Assembly (NCBI GenBank): GCA_902590465.1
Contig: CACIWX010000005.1
Coordinates: forward strand, 1-41,043
Length of the DNA: 41,043 nt
Direction of reading: 5' to 3'
Source: an uncultured Pelagibacteraceae bacterium
GTDB lineage: Bacteria; Pseudomonadota; Alphaproteobacteria; Pelagibacterales; Pelagibacteraceae
The translations under genes were made by a program, and so were the position numbers. Shown one piece after another: positions 28,375 through 38,939 of this stretch; the first letter of the stretch is position 1; the number at the start of each line of letters is the position of its first letter. The notes beneath the pieces are model-generated. The model did not search any database. It saw nothing but the letters and a program-made list of their open reading frames with translations, and was not told the origin of the DNA.

Positions 28375-29213
28375 TTATTTTTCTCTGCAAATACACATCT
28401 AACATTGTTTTTGTAATCTTTTATAATTTCTTTTAATCTATAATTATTATTAATTAATATTTTTGAAACTTTATTAATTTGCTCATTTCCAATTTCTAAG
28501 GCGAGCATTCCTTTAACTTTTAAGATATTTTTAGATTTGTAGATAACTTTTTTAATAAGGTCAAGCCCATCATTTCCTCCGTCTAAGGCTATTCTAGGTT
28601 CATATTTTTTTATATCGTCACATAAATTTTTAATATCTTTTTTCTCTATATATGGTGGATTAGATACTATTAAATCGAATTTCTTATTAAATACACCTTC
28701 TAAAGATTTATTTAAGAATTTTACCCTGTTTAAAATATTATGTTTATATGCATTTTTTTTAGCAACTAAAATAGCATTTTTTGAAATATCAATACCTATG
28801 CCTAGAGATTTGGTTAGACTGATAAGCAAACTAATTAAAATGCAACCGGAACCAGTACCAATATCTAAAATTGTAATTTTTTTTCCTTTATAAAATTCTA
28901 ACAGTTTTTCAACTAATAGCTCCGTTTCAGGACGAGGTATCAAAGTATACTTATTTACATCAAATTTTGTTTTCCAAAACTCTTTCTCTTTTAAAATATA
29001 TGCTATTGGCTCATTTTTAGATCTTCTTTTTAAATATTTCTTAAATTTAGCAAAATCTTTCTTGTTAATCTTGTAATCTAAATTTACCAATATTTCTTCT
29101 CTTGATTTATTTAAAATCTTTGAAAGTAATATTTCTGAGTCAATTATGTTTGATGGAATTTTTTTTTCCTTTAGTAAATTGGTGCCAATTTTTATTGTTT
29201 CAAAAATGTTCAT
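28371..29213 (-). CDS. prmC: Release factor glutamine N5-methyltransferase PrmC
   Basis: A 280-residue SAM-dependent enzyme that methylates the Gln of the GGQ motif in release factors. The N-terminal helical domain is followed by the SAM motif [15 protein letters not shown] (about 112-126) and the hallmark [10 protein letters not shown] motif (about 183-192), where Asn-Pro-Pro-Tyr binds the substrate Gln. [14 protein letters not shown] is another family block. Length is normal. It directly follows prfA, its substrate, with a 4-bp overlap. Confidence 0.95.
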   Translation of the reverse strand: MNIFETIKIGTNLLKEKKIPSNIIDSEILLSKILNKSREEILVNLDYKINKKDFAKFKKYLKRRSKNEPIAYILKEKEFWKTKFDVNKYTLIPRPETELLVEKLLEFYKGKKITILDIGTGSGCILISLLISLTKSLGIGIDISKNAILVAKKNAYKHNILNRVKFLNKSLEGVFNKKFDLIVSNPPYIEKKDIKNLCDDIKKYEPRIALDGGNDGLDLIKKVIYKSKNILKVKGMLALEIGNEQINKVSKILINNNYRLKEIIKDYKNNVRCVFAEKNK

Positions 29214-30286
29214 GAATTGAGATTTTCTAGCTTTAAATTCTGTTCTTTAAGACGAAGTTCTTGATTCATTTCTTCATGAATTTCACCACTCAAGAACTCA
29301 TCTAATTTATGTAATGTTAAATTAATCCTATGATCTGTTACTCTTCCTTGAGGAAAATTATATGTTCTTATTCTCTCCGATCTGTCCCCTGATCCAATTT
29401 GACTTCTTCTATTACTAGATCTCTCTTGATCTTTTTTTCTTTTCTCAGCCTCGTACACTCTTGACCTTAAAATCTTAAGTGCTTTAGCTTTATTTTTATG
29501 TTGAGATTTTTCATCTTGCTGACTAACTACTACCCCGCTTGGAATATGCGTGATTCTAACAGCACTATCTGTTGTATTAACTGATTGGCCTCCAGGTCCT
29601 CCAGCCCTAAAAACATCTATTCTCAAATCCGACTCTTTTATATCTATATCAACATCCTCTGCCTCAGGCAGGACTGCTACAGTTGCTGCAGATGTATGTA
29701 CTCTACCTTGAGTTTCTGTTTCAGGTATCCTCTGCACTCGATGCACACCAGACTCATATTTTAAATACGAATAAATATGATTTCCATTTACTGAAAAGAT
29801 CACTTCTTTAAAACCTCCAGCTTCACTCTTAGATATATTTATAATTTCGAGTTTCCATTTTTTTTTTGAGCAAACTTTTTCATACATTTTAAATAAATCT
29901 GCACAAAAAAGAGATGCCTCTAAACCGCCGGTACCAGCTCTAATCTCCACAATTGCATTTTTATTATCATCTTCATCTTTTGGTAACAAAAATATTTTTA
30001 AATCATTTTCATTTTTTTCATTTCTTTTTAATAATTCATTTAAATCTTTCTGTGCTAAATCAACAATATCTTTATCATTAGATTTATCTTGCACCATAGA
30101 AATTAGATCTTTTCTTTCTGACTCAAAATTTACAAATTCTTTAGCAATTTCTATTATTTCACCCAAATTAGAGTATTCCTTCGATTTGTTCGCAAAAAGT
30201 TTAGGGTCTATGTTGCCTGAAGAAAGTTCTTTTTCCAGAGTATCATACCTTTTAATTAAATCTCTAACCTTTTCTATAGGTACCAT
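29210..30286 (-). CDS. prfA: Peptide chain release factor 1
   Basis: A 358-residue class I release factor reading UAA/UAG. The GGQ motif that reaches the peptidyl transferase centre is at about residue 232 ([11 protein letters not shown]). The codon-recognition tripeptide region is [21 protein letters not shown] (about 185-205); I read the PxT-type element there as RF1-like. The coiled N-terminal domain has normal length. It lies 10 bp downstream of ispG and overlaps prmC. Confidence 0.95.
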   Translation of the reverse strand: MVPIEKVRDLIKRYDTLEKELSSGNIDPKLFANKSKEYSNLGEIIEIAKEFVNFESERKDLISMVQDKSNDKDIVDLAQKDLNELLKRNEKNENDLKIFLLPKDEDDNKNAIVEIRAGTGGLEASLFCADLFKMYEKVCSKKKWKLEIINISKSEAGGFKEVIFSVNGNHIYSYLKYESGVHRVQRIPETETQGRVHTSAATVAVLPEAEDVDIDIKESDLRIDVFRAGGPGGQSVNTTDSAVRITHIPSGVVVSQQDEKSQHKNKAKALKILRSRVYEAEKRKKDQERSSNRRSQIGSGDRSERIRTYNFPQGRVTDHRINLTLHKLDEFLSGEIHEEMNQELRLKEQNLKLENLNS

Positions 30287-30296
30287 AATTTTATTT

Positions 30297-31382
30297 TTAA
30301 TCTTTTATTTTTTCCTCAACAAGATTTACAACTTTTTCTATAATTTCTGAGCTAGCAACTTTTGTGTGTGGTACCCCTGAGAGATACAAAAGGTTATTAT
30401 CTTGACCTCCTCCTGTAAGGCCTATTTCAGTTTGAGCAGCTTCACCTGGACCGTTTACTACGCAACCGATTATTGAGAGATTTATAGGTTTTTTTATGTG
30501 TGCTAGTCTTTTTTCAAGCAATTTAACAGTTTCGATAACTGGAAAAGCCTGTCTAGCACAAGATGGACAAGATATAATATTCACTCCTCTTGAACGAATC
30601 CCTAAAGATTTTAATATTTCATATCCTGCTTTTATTTCATCGATTGGATCTGATGAAAGAGAAACTCTTATAGTATCCCCAATTCCCTCCATTAAAAGCT
30701 TTCCAATGCCAATTGATGATTTAATACTACCTGTTAGTAAACCTCCTGCTTCTGTCACTCCAAGATGTAATGGATAGTTGCAAACTTCGGATAATTGTTT
30801 GTATGCTTTTACAGTTAAAAAAATATCTGAAGATTTTACGCTTATTTTAAAGTTAAAGAAACTATTATCCTCTAAAAGTTTTATATTTTGTTGTGCACTT
30901 TCAACTAATGCTTCGGGACAGGGCTCTTTATATTTTTCTAATAGACTTTTGTCTAAAGATCCGGCATTTACTCCTATTCTAATTGAACAGTTATTATTTT
31001 TAGCCGCTTTAATTACATCCAATACCCTTTTATTATTTCCAATGTTTCCTGGATTTATTCGAAGACAACTTGCACCCATTTCTGCAGCCTCAATAGCTCT
31101 TTTATAATGGAAATGAATATCAGCTACAATTGGAACTGAAACCTCTTTGACTATTTTTTTTAGTGCTTTAGTAGAATCTTCATCTGGACATGAAACTCTA
31201 ACTATATCTGCTCCTGCGTCCGACAATGAATTTATTTGATTTATTGTTTCTTTAATGTCTGTAGTTAAAGTATTAGTCATTGATTGAACGCTTATGGGTG
31301 AATTACCTCCTACATCAACATTGCCTACTTTAATAAGCTTTGTAGTCTTTCTTTTAATTATTCTGTGCGGTCTTACTTCCAT
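30297..31382 (-). CDS. ispG: 4-hydroxy-3-methylbut-2-enyl diphosphate synthase (flavodoxin)
   Basis: A 361-residue enzyme of the non-mevalonate isoprenoid pathway that reduces MEcPP to HMBPP with a [4Fe-4S] cluster. The barrel starts with [20 protein letters not shown]. The cluster ligands are the two Cys of [11 protein letters not shown] and the Cys of [10 protein letters not shown] with the following Glu. ATG at 31382 is chosen rather than the in-frame TTG at 31391, which overlaps the lysC stop. Length is normal for the short bacterial type. It lies between lysC and prfA in the same direction. Confidence 0.95.
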   Translation of the reverse strand: MEVRPHRIIKRKTTKLIKVGNVDVGGNSPISVQSMTNTLTTDIKETINQINSLSDAGADIVRVSCPDEDSTKALKKIVKEVSVPIVADIHFHYKRAIEAAEMGASCLRINPGNIGNNKRVLDVIKAAKNNNCSIRIGVNAGSLDKSLLEKYKEPCPEALVESAQQNIKLLEDNSFFNFKISVKSSDIFLTVKAYKQLSEVCNYPLHLGVTEAGGLLTGSIKSSIGIGKLLMEGIGDTIRVSLSSDPIDEIKAGYEILKSLGIRSRGVNIISCPSCARQAFPVIETVKLLEKRLAHIKKPINLSIIGCVVNGPGEAAQTEIGLTGGGQDNNLLYLSGVPHTKVASSEIIEKVVNLVEEKIKD

Positions 31383-31387
31383 GATTT

Positions 31388-32599
31388 TCAATCTAAATCA
31401 AAAATAGTATGTAATTTTTTTATAGCTTGTAAGGTATTATTTTCATCAATTATTACTGAAAGTTTTATTTCAGAAGTTGAAATTGCTAAAATATTTATAT
31501 TCTCATCAGATAAAGCTCTAAACATTTTGTAAGTTACTCCAGGAGTAGTAACCATCCCGGCACCAACAATTGAAACCTTCGCCACTCTATCATTTTGAAT
31601 TATATCTTTGTAGTTGATTTTTGTATTTTCTTTTAAAATTTGTTTAGTTTTAGAAACTTCGTCTCTTTTAACAGTAAATGTAATATCTGTAGTTTTTTGG
31701 TCTGAGGAAATATTTTGTATTACCATGTCTACATTTATCTGAGCTTTACTTAATGGTTCAAATATATTTGCTGCAACCCCTGGTTTATCTTCAACACCAA
31801 TTATTGTTACTTTTGCATCATCTTTAGAATAGGCAACTCCAGTAACACTTTTTGTATAATCAATATTTTCTTGATTAAAAATTTTCGTACCTTTTCTTTC
31901 AGTGAATGTTGATCTAACTTCAAGAGGAATATCATACATCATTGCCATTTGCACTGCAGAGGATTGCATTACCTTTGCGCCAAGCGAAGATAACTCGAGC
32001 ATTTCATCATAAGAAATTCTATCAATTTTTTTTGCAACTGGAATTTTATTTGGATCAGTAGAAAAAACTCCATCTACATCCGTATATATTTCACAAGTAT
32101 CAGCATTAAAAATTTTAGCCACTGCAACAGCAGTTGCGTCAGAGCCTCCTCTTCCAATTGTTGTGATGTCCCCAGATTTTGAGATTCCTTGAAACCCTGG
32201 AATTATTGCTACTCCATCATTATCAAGATACTTATTAATTTTTTCTACATGCATGTTTATAATTCTAGAGTTAGTATGATCTCCGTCAGTAAGTATTGGT
32301 ATCTGCCAATTCAACCATGACTTAGCTTTGATATTTAATTGAATTAAAGCCCCAGAAAGAAGAGCCGAGGTTTCTTGTTCGCCGGATGACAAAAGAACAT
32401 CTAGCTCCCTTTTATTAAACTCATTAGAAATAGCTCCAGAGAGACCAATAAGTTCATTCGTTCTTCCAGCCATTGCTGAAACTATAGCGATAATCTTATT
32501 TCCAGATGATTTTTCTTTTTTAATAATACTCGCAACATGTTGAATCCTTTCTGTAGTTCCAACAGATGTTCCACCAAACTTTAGTACTTTTTTAACCAT
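31388..32599 (-). CDS. lysC: Aspartate kinase
   Basis: A 403-residue monofunctional aspartokinase, the first step of Lys/Thr/Met synthesis. The kinase domain has [13 protein letters not shown] (7-19), [22 protein letters not shown] and [15 protein letters not shown]. The C-terminal part (about 265-400) has two ACT domains ([18 protein letters not shown] and [19 protein letters not shown]) for feedback control. Length fits the family. It is divergent from ubiG with a 58-bp gap that should carry promoters for both. Confidence 0.95.
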   Translation of the reverse strand: MVKKVLKFGGTSVGTTERIQHVASIIKKEKSSGNKIIAIVSAMAGRTNELIGLSGAISNEFNKRELDVLLSSGEQETSALLSGALIQLNIKAKSWLNWQIPILTDGDHTNSRIINMHVEKINKYLDNDGVAIIPGFQGISKSGDITTIGRGGSDATAVAVAKIFNADTCEIYTDVDGVFSTDPNKIPVAKKIDRISYDEMLELSSLGAKVMQSSAVQMAMMYDIPLEVRSTFTERKGTKIFNQENIDYTKSVTGVAYSKDDAKVTIIGVEDKPGVAANIFEPLSKAQINVDMVIQNISSDQKTTDITFTVKRDEVSKTKQILKENTKINYKDIIQNDRVAKVSIVGAGMVTTPGVTYKMFRALSDENINILAISTSEIKLSVIIDENNTLQAIKKLHTIFDLD

Positions 32600-32657
32600 T
32601 GAAAGAATGTAATAATAAAATAAAGATATTAATATTAAAATAAAAACTATTTACAAA

Positions 32658-33386
32658 ATGAGTACTACTATAAATAAAGAGGAAATTCAAAAGTTTTCAA
32701 GATTAGCAGATGAATGGTGGGATGTTAACGGAAAATTTAAACCACTACATATGTTTAATCCTGTAAGGATAGAATACATTACTGATATTATTCGAAAACA
32801 CTTTAAATTAAAGGAAGATAAGATTGATTTTTTAGAAAGTTTAAGTGTTTTAGATATTGGCTGTGGAGGTGGTCTTATAAGTGAGCCTATGGCTCGTCTT
32901 GGTGCAAAAGTAACTGGTATAGACGCGTCTGAAAAAAATATAAAAACTGCCGAACTACACTCTAAAAAAAGTGGACTTAAAATTGATTACAAAGTTGGCT
33001 CTCCAGAAAATTTAGCTAGTTTTGAAAAATTTGATGTTATTTTAAACTTAGAAATTGTTGAACATGTGGATAACGTAAATTTGTACATAAAATCTTGTTA
33101 TAAATTACTCAAGAAAAATGGATTAATGTTTACCGCAACTTTAAATAGGTCATTTATATCTTATGTAAAAGCTATAATAGGCGCTGAATATATATTAAGA
33201 TGGCTTCCGATAGGTACACATGATTGGAACAAATTCATTAAACCGGAAGAACTTGAAAATTTTTTAATTAAAGAAAAGTTCTCAACATTTGACATAAAAG
33301 GTCTTACATTTAATCCATTTTTAAAAAAATGGAAGCAATCAAAAGATTTATCTGTAAATTATATTATTTGTAGTCTAAAAAATTAA
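32658..33386 (+). CDS. ubiG: Ubiquinone biosynthesis O-methyltransferase UbiG
   Basis: A 242-residue SAM-dependent O-methyltransferase of the ubiquinone pathway. The start EIQKFSRLADEWWDVNGKFKPLHMFNPVRIEYI is a hallmark of UbiG. The SAM loop is VLDIGCGGGLISEPMARLGA (about 68-87), and EIVEHVDN and TLNRSFISY are further conserved blocks. Length is normal. Its 3' end overlaps the convergent DUF1178 gene by 4 bp, so no separate terminator fits between them. Confidence 0.95.
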   Translation: MSTTINKEEIQKFSRLADEWWDVNGKFKPLHMFNPVRIEYITDIIRKHFKLKEDKIDFLESLSVLDIGCGGGLISEPMARLGAKVTGIDASEKNIKTAELHSKKSGLKIDYKVGSPENLASFEKFDVILNLEIVEHVDNVNLYIKSCYKLLKKNGLMFTATLNRSFISYVKAIIGAEYILRWLPIGTHDWNKFIKPEELENFLIKEKFSTFDIKGLTFNPFLKKWKQSKDLSVNYIICSLKN

Positions 33387-33802
33387 TTATCTTTGCTTAC
33401 CCATGGAATAGTAAGTAAATCAATTCCTTCGTCTGCGAGCTCTTCTCTTTCTTCAGGAGTAGTAGTGCCGTATATGGCATTATTATTTTTTTTATCATAA
33501 TAAACTTCTCTAACTTTTTTACTGAAATCTTTACCAACATATTCAAAATTTTTTTCTATATAATTTCTTATTTGTAAAAGATTTTTTTTTTCATTTTTTA
33601 AATTTTTATAAATCGTATCTAAGTTGTCTAAATTTTTGTTATTAGAGATCATTGGAGCCATAATCGACTTATTAATTTTCTTTGAGGAGCAATAAATGCA
33701 CTCTAGTAAATCTTTTTTATTTAACTTATCGAATTCCTCTGAATTAGAAAACCAACTTTCAAACTCATGATTATTTTCACATTTTAATAAATATTTTATC
33801 AT
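33383..33802 (-). CDS. DUF1178 family protein
   Basis: A 139-residue small protein of the DUF1178 family. It starts MIKYLLKCENNHEFESWF, which is the family opening, and has a zinc-type pair Cys-x-x-Cys in LECIYCSSKK with an earlier Cys8-x3-His pair. The C-terminal block EREELADEGIDLLTIPW is also conserved. The function is unknown. It directly follows argJ with no gap. Confidence 0.88.
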   Translation of the reverse strand: MIKYLLKCENNHEFESWFSNSEEFDKLNKKDLLECIYCSSKKINKSIMAPMISNNKNLDNLDTIYKNLKNEKKNLLQIRNYIEKNFEYVGKDFSKKVREVYYDKKNNNAIYGTTTPEEREELADEGIDLLTIPWVSKDN

Positions 33803-35107
33803 CTAATTTCTATAATCGGCATTAATGTCGATATAATCATGTGTAAAATCACAAGTATAGCATTTAAAAGCATCATTTCCGAGTTTTAAATTAATTTCAA
33901 TTTCTATCGAACCCCACTGCATGTATTCTTTTAATTTCTTTTCATCATAAGTTTCTGAAATTTTTCCGTTTTCTGCGACAACAAAACTTCCTATTTTAAT
34001 TTTTAATTTTTTTTGATCAACTATTTCACCTGATTTTCCTATGCCCATTGCTATTCTTCCCCAGTTTGGATCTTCCCCTGCAATTGCAGTTTTTATTAAA
34101 GGGGAATTAGCTATGGCGAAAGCAATATTCTTTGCGCTGCCTAAAGACTTTGCATTTATCACATTAATTGTTACAAATTTCTTTGCACCCTCACCGTCCA
34201 CAACAATTTGTTTTGCCAAATTTAGACAAAGCTTTTTTAATGCTAGTTCAAATTTTTGTACTGCTGTATCGTTGAGAGATATATTTGCACCAATTTTAAT
34301 TGATCTCGTAGAAAAAATTGACACCATGTCATTAGTAGATTGATCACTATCAACTGTTATAGCATTAAAAGAATTTGCTACAGCTCTTTTCAAAAGCGTT
34401 TTAAGCAAATTTGAATTTATATCAGCATTGGTAAAAATAAATGATAACATTGTTGCTAAATTAGGCGCAATCATACCTGATCCTTTCGCAATTCCACAAA
34501 TTTTAACAAGTTCATCTCCAACAATAATTTCCTCATAGGCCAATTTTGGCTTTGTATCAGTGGTCATTATTGCTGATGCCATTTTAATCCAATACATTTT
34601 GTTGTGCTCGGCTCTCAATCTATCAGTTAAGTCCTGTAGCCGTTCTTTAATTTGTTCAACTGGAAACTCTTCTCCTATAACGCCAGTCGATGCAAATATT
34701 AAATCTTTGATTTTTACTGTTTCATTAGTTCCTTTTCTATTTTTTGACTCTTTAATGGTTAAGACTCTAGAAAGATTCTTTGCCAATATATCGATACTTT
34801 CTTTTCCTTGCTTTCCAGTGAAGGTATTAGCATTTTTTGTATTTACCAATAATCCTTTAATTATTTTTTTATGAGAATTATTATTCCAAGGTATAAATTC
34901 GGAGGTAATGCTATTTGAGGTAGTTAAAGTTGCGTAATTAGCACCTTTGCTAAAATAAAACAAAGCTAAATCATCTCTACCATCTTTATACAAATCGGCA
35001 GATATTGATGCCATTTCTAAACCATCTATTTGCTTAAGGCTTTGAAACTCGCCCATTTTCGATAGCTTAGTTTTATCATTTAAAAAATTCTTTATATTTA
35101 TTGTCAT
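33803..35107 (-). CDS. argJ: Bifunctional glutamate N-acetyltransferase / amino-acid acetyltransferase
   Basis: A 434-residue ornithine acetyltransferase of the cyclic arginine pathway. It is made as a precursor that cuts itself before the Thr in the motif ATMLSF (Thr219), giving two chains; KGSGMIAPNLATMLSFIFTNADI is fully conserved in type. The entry block TGKQGKE, the EDPNWGRIAMGIGKSG block and the C-terminal YCTCDFTHDYI-like end (YTCDFTHDYIDINADYRN) fit the family. Divergent from secA with a 44-bp gap. Confidence 0.95.
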   Translation of the reverse strand: MTINIKNFLNDKTKLSKMGEFQSLKQIDGLEMASISADLYKDGRDDLALFYFSKGANYATLTTSNSITSEFIPWNNNSHKKIIKGLLVNTKNANTFTGKQGKESIDILAKNLSRVLTIKESKNRKGTNETVKIKDLIFASTGVIGEEFPVEQIKERLQDLTDRLRAEHNKMYWIKMASAIMTTDTKPKLAYEEIIVGDELVKICGIAKGSGMIAPNLATMLSFIFTNADINSNLLKTLLKRAVANSFNAITVDSDQSTNDMVSIFSTRSIKIGANISLNDTAVQKFELALKKLCLNLAKQIVVDGEGAKKFVTINVINAKSLGSAKNIAFAIANSPLIKTAIAGEDPNWGRIAMGIGKSGEIVDQKKLKIKIGSFVVAENGKISETYDEKKLKEYMQWGSIEIEINLKLGNDAFKCYTCDFTHDYIDINADYRN

Positions 35108-35151
35108 TATTGCTGTTTAATTTAAATTAATAATACATATATAGAGGTATA

Positions 35152-37716
35152 ATGAATTTATTTACAAGAACTTTAAGTAAAATATTTAAAAGCTCTAATC
35201 AACAAGAATTAGATAAAATTCAAAACATCGTTGAAGCCATTAATAGTAAGGAAAATGATATCAGTTCTCTTAAAGAGGCTGATTTTAAAGAAAAGACATT
35301 TAATTTTAAAAAAAATGCTCAAAATGGAACATTAAATCTAGATGAAATCATTCCAGAGACTTTTGCATTAGTCAGAGAAGCTGCAAAAAGAACTTTGGGT
35401 GAAAGACATTACGATGTTCAATTAGCTGGTGGTTTAATCCTGCATAGTGGTAAAATTGCAGAAATGAAAACAGGTGAGGGGAAAACTCTTGTTTCAACTT
35501 TGCCGGCATATTTGAATTCTTTAGAAGGTAAAGGTGTTCACATAGTAACTGTAAATGATTATTTAGCTAAAAGAGACTCCGAGTGGATGGGTAAAGTCTT
35601 TAGCTATCTAGGAGTATCTACTGGCTGTATAACAAATGATTTAGATGATGCTGTTAGAAAAAAAAATTACAAAAATGACATTACTTACGCTACTAATAAT
35701 GAGCTCGGATTTGATTATCTAAGAGACAACATGAAATACGAGCTAGCCGACATGGTTCAACGTGATCATCACTTTTGTATAGTTGATGAAGTTGACAGTA
35801 TTCTAATAGATGAGTCTAGGACGCCTTTAATAATTTCTGGAAAACTTGAAGACAAAACAACACTTTATGTTACATCAAATGAATTTATTAAACATTTGCA
35901 AAAAAATGATTACGAATTAGATGAAAAAAATAAAAATGTGATTCTTACTGATTTAGGAATTGATAAAATTGAAAAACTTGCAATCCAAAAAAAGATATTA
36001 AAGAATAATAATTTTTACGACCCAGCTAATTTAGATTTAGTTCATCATGTGAATCAGGCTTTAAAAGCAAATTTACTTTTTAACAAAGATACTGATTACA
36101 TAATTAGAGATAGCAAAGTACAAATAATTGATGAGTTCACAGGAAGGGTGTTAAGTGGCAGAAGATTTTCTGACGGGCTTCATCAGGCAATAGAGGCTAA
36201 AGAAAATGTAAAAATTGAAGAGGAAAATCAAACATTGGCATCAATAACTTATCAAAACTATTTTAGATTATATCAAAAATTATCTGGGATGACGGGAACA
36301 GCTATAACGGAGGCAGAAGAATTTTTTGATATATATAAACTACCTGTTGTTTCTATTCCTACAAATAAAAAAATGCTACGAAAAGATTTTAATGATCAGA
36401 TATACAGAACTGAAGAAGAAAAATATAATGCAATTACTAATAAAATAATTGAATGCAACAATAAAGGTCAGCCGGTGTTGGTTGGAACAACTAGCATTGA
36501 AAAATCAGAAAAAATTTCAACTTACTTAGATGGTAAAAAAATAAAACACAATGTCCTTAACGCAAAACAACATGAGAAAGAGGCAAGTATTATAGCTGAG
36601 GCTGGTAAAATAAATGCGGTTACTATTGCAACTAACATGGCTGGAAGAGGAACTGATATAAAATTAGGTGGTAATAAAGATTTTCTTTACGAAGGAAAAA
36701 AAGAAGATGAAAAAGAAATTAAGAAAAATGAGGAAAAAGTAAAAGGTTTAGGTGGATTATTTATTATTGGAACTGAGCGACATGAAAGCAGAAGAATAGA
36801 CAATCAATTGAGGGGCCGAGCTGGTAGGCAAGGAGACCCTGGAAGTACAATCTTTTTTATAAGTTTGCAAGATGAATTGATGAGAATTTTCGGAGGAGAC
36901 TCTATTGATGGAATGCTTCAAAAATTAGGATTAAAAGAAAATGAGTCTATCGATCACCCGTGGATCAATAAAGCCATGGAAAGAGCACAAAAAAAAGTTG
37001 AAAGCAGAAACTTTGATATTCGAAAAACATTAATTAAATTTGATGATGTAATGAATGACCAAAGGCAAGTCATATTTTCCCAAAGATTAAAGATTTTAAA
37101 AGAAAATGATATTAACGAAATTTTGAAAAATTTTTTTGATGAAATACTCGTCAACTTAAATTTAGTCAGAACAAATTTCCAAAAGTCCGGAGAAGAAACA
37201 ATCTATCTTACAGAGATAAAAAGTATAACTGGGAATGTGGTTAGTGATAATAAAATACTAGAATTTGGAAAGCTAAATGAGTCTGAATTCAAAAAAAAAA
37301 TACAAAGTTTGTACTCTGAGAAAAAAAATTCAAGACTTAAAATTTTAGGGGAAAATCAAAATAACAATTTAGAAAAAAAAATATTTTTACAAATTATTGA
37401 TTTTTCTTGGAGATCACATTTACAATATTTAGAACAATTAAGGCAGGTAATCGGCTTAAGGCAATATGGGCAGAAAGACCCTTTATCAGAATTTAAAAAA
37501 GAGGCATTTGTTTTATTTGAGGGTTTATTATCGAAGATTAAAACTGACTTAATAAAATTTCTTCTTAATCTTAATATTGTTATATCAAACGAGGAAAAAA
37601 GTGAGAATACTCTAGAAGAAAAAAGAGAGAATAAATCAGAAAAAAAAGTCGGTAGAAACGAAAAATGCCCATGCGGTTCAGGTAAAAAATTCAAACATTG
37701 CCATGGAAATGTATAG
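35152..37716 (+). CDS. secA: Preprotein translocase ATPase SecA
   Basis: An 854-residue motor of the Sec export pathway. Walker A is MKTGEGKT (105-112). The DEAD-like VDEVDSILIDESRTP is at about 210, the preprotein cross-linking domain follows, and then GMTGTA and AGRGTDIKLGG. ERHESRRIDNQLRGRAGRQGDPG is the arginine-finger block. The C-terminal tail has the zinc-binding SEC-C motif with Cys839, Cys841, Cys850 and His851 (the CPCGSGKKFKHCHG type). All blocks are intact. The stop is 2 bp from the convergent photolyase part. Confidence 0.97.
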   Translation: MNLFTRTLSKIFKSSNQQELDKIQNIVEAINSKENDISSLKEADFKEKTFNFKKNAQNGTLNLDEIIPETFALVREAAKRTLGERHYDVQLAGGLILHSGKIAEMKTGEGKTLVSTLPAYLNSLEGKGVHIVTVNDYLAKRDSEWMGKVFSYLGVSTGCITNDLDDAVRKKNYKNDITYATNNELGFDYLRDNMKYELADMVQRDHHFCIVDEVDSILIDESRTPLIISGKLEDKTTLYVTSNEFIKHLQKNDYELDEKNKNVILTDLGIDKIEKLAIQKKILKNNNFYDPANLDLVHHVNQALKANLLFNKDTDYIIRDSKVQIIDEFTGRVLSGRRFSDGLHQAIEAKENVKIEEENQTLASITYQNYFRLYQKLSGMTGTAITEAEEFFDIYKLPVVSIPTNKKMLRKDFNDQIYRTEEEKYNAITNKIIECNNKGQPVLVGTTSIEKSEKISTYLDGKKIKHNVLNAKQHEKEASIIAEAGKINAVTIATNMAGRGTDIKLGGNKDFLYEGKKEDEKEIKKNEEKVKGLGGLFIIGTERHESRRIDNQLRGRAGRQGDPGSTIFFISLQDELMRIFGGDSIDGMLQKLGLKENESIDHPWINKAMERAQKKVESRNFDIRKTLIKFDDVMNDQRQVIFSQRLKILKENDINEILKNFFDEILVNLNLVRTNFQKSGEETIYLTEIKSITGNVVSDNKILEFGKLNESEFKKKIQSLYSEKKNSRLKILGENQNNNLEKKIFLQIIDFSWRSHLQYLEQLRQVIGLRQYGQKDPLSEFKKEAFVLFEGLLSKIKTDLIKFLLNLNIVISNEEKSENTLEEKRENKSEKKVGRNEKCPCGSGKKFKHCHGNV

Positions 37717-37718
37717 AT

Positions 37719-38597
37719 TTAGATCTTTTTAAATGCATTTAAAGCTTTTGCTCTTGCTTCTTCATGCTTAACTATAGGAAAGGGATAATCTCTTCCTAAT
37801 TTAAATTTTTCATTCTTAAATTCCCAAGGTTTGTGAATAAATTTTTTTGATAAATTTTTTAATTCGGGTACCCATTTTTTTACATAACCTCCTTCTTTAT
37901 CAAATTTTTCACCCTGTAAAATTGGATTAAATATTCTAAAATAAGGGGCTGCGTCTGCTCCACTGCCTGCAACCCATTGCCAACCGGCAACATTACTAGC
38001 CGGACTATAATCTAATAAACAGTTTTTGAAATATTTTTCACCTTCTTTCCAATTAATTAATAAATGTTTAACTAAAAATGAGCCAACTATCATTCTCACT
38101 CTGTTGTGCATCCATCCAGTAGAATAGAGCTCTCTCATCCCAGCATCAACGATCGGATAACCAGTTAAACCTTTTTTCCAAGCTTTGAAAAGTTTAGGAT
38201 TTTTTTCCCATGGAAATTTATCAAATTTTTTTGAGTAATTATTTTTTAACATGTGAGGAAAGTGATTTATTAAAGAGTGATTAAATTCTCGCCACCCAAT
38301 TTCAGCTAGAAATTTTGATGTTCCCGCAGTCTTAGATCTTTTTTTAATGCATTCATTCCAAATAGTTTCTACATGAAGATGACCAAATTTTATAAATGGA
38401 GACAATTTTGATGTCCCAACTATATTTGGAAAATTTCGACTTTCGGAATAATTAGAAATTCTTGCTTCAATAAAATTTTGCAATTCTTTTAAAGCTATTT
38501 TTTCATCAGGAAACCAGATTTTTTCAAAATTTTTGAACCAATTATTTTTAGGTAATATTTTTTCTGGTTTGATCGTGCGCTTTTTTGTGAAGAGGTT
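37719..38597 (-). pseudogene. phrB: Photolyase C-terminal (FAD-binding) part without N-terminal domain
   Basis: About 292 residues match the catalytic half of a class I CPD photolyase/cryptochrome. Visible blocks are GTSKLSPFIKFGHLHVE (FAD phosphate loop), FLAEIGWREFNHSLI, GYPIVDAGMRELYSTGWMHNRVRM, and LDYSPASNVAGWQWVAG followed by GADAAPYFRIFNP. The frame is open upstream to a TAA at 38598-38600, with photolyase-like linker (IKPEKILPKNNWF) but no start codon in a sensible place and no N-terminal antenna domain. The first ATG lies at 38483, inside the domain. An N-terminal photolyase half without overlap lies at 40544-41043 on the other strand. So this is either one half of an inverted gene or a truncated copy. 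It is convergent with secA, 2 bp apart. Confidence 0.85.
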
Positions 38598-38710
38598 TTA
38601 TAGTCCGGTGAGGCAGACTCAGATTCGAATGTCTCTTGAGAAAGCTCAAACCCACCCGAACAAGAAATTAGCAACAAACTAGTTATGGTAATAAATATTA
38701 TTTTTTTCAC
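38495..38710 (-). pseudogene. Lipoprotein start joined out of frame to photolyase sequence
   Basis: The first ~40 residues are a clear lipoprotein opening: Lys-Lys, a hydrophobic stretch and the lipobox LISC with Cys17, then a Ser/Glu-rich linker. From about residue 43 (near 38580) the DNA is photolyase-coding in another frame, so the rest (NQKKYYLKIIGSKIL...) is probably meaningless. The real lipoprotein is therefore cut after its N-terminus. It starts 23 bp from the first 138-bp repeat, in the same arrangement as the protease gene beside the second repeat. Confidence 0.6.
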
Positions 38711-38732
38711 AAAAAAATTATAACAAAATCCT

Positions 38733-38870
38733 GACTCTCTGTGGACTCAGTTAGAGGCCCTTTTTGATGAATTTTTGAAAAATAAATATATAGTTTAAGC
38801 GGTTTTTAGAGTAGAGCAGTACCCTGAAAAGGTATGTGTCGTAAGTGCGATTCTTACCAAGGCCACCACC
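38733..38870 (+). repeat. 138-bp direct repeat, copy 1, with tRNA-like RNA gene
   Basis: This unit is repeated at 40355-40492 with the same length, no gaps and 9 differences. All 9 fall in the stretch from about 38753 to 38807, while the first 20 and last 63 bases are identical. It holds a promoter-like pair (TTGATG at 38764-38769, then TATATA 17 bp on at 38787-38792, or TATAGT 19 bp on at 38789-38794) in front of a tRNA-like segment. Confidence 0.9.
38801..38868 (+). ncRNA. tRNA-Phe-like RNA without D-arm, copy 1
   Basis: These 68 nt fold as a tRNA except for the D-arm. Anticodon stem 38819-38823/38831-38835 is 5 bp (one G-U) with the loop CTGAAAA, anticodon GAA for Phe. The variable loop is GTGTC. 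The T-stem is GTAAG/CTTAC with the loop TGCGATT, where position 55 is G instead of T. The 3' acceptor strand CAAGGCC is followed by A and an encoded CCA. The 5' strand GGTTTTT can pair at six positions, using two G-U pairs. The segment AGAGTAGAGCA replaces the D-arm but keeps the TAGAGCA of tRNA-Phe. The promoter would place the transcript start close to the first G. It could be a functional RNA or a decayed tRNA-Phe. Confidence 0.55.
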
Positions 38871-38939
38871 AATCAACGATTTTTTAACGTGTAGAAAAAT
38901 ACAACCAAGCTTTGCTCCACTCTAGTACTCACTCCACAT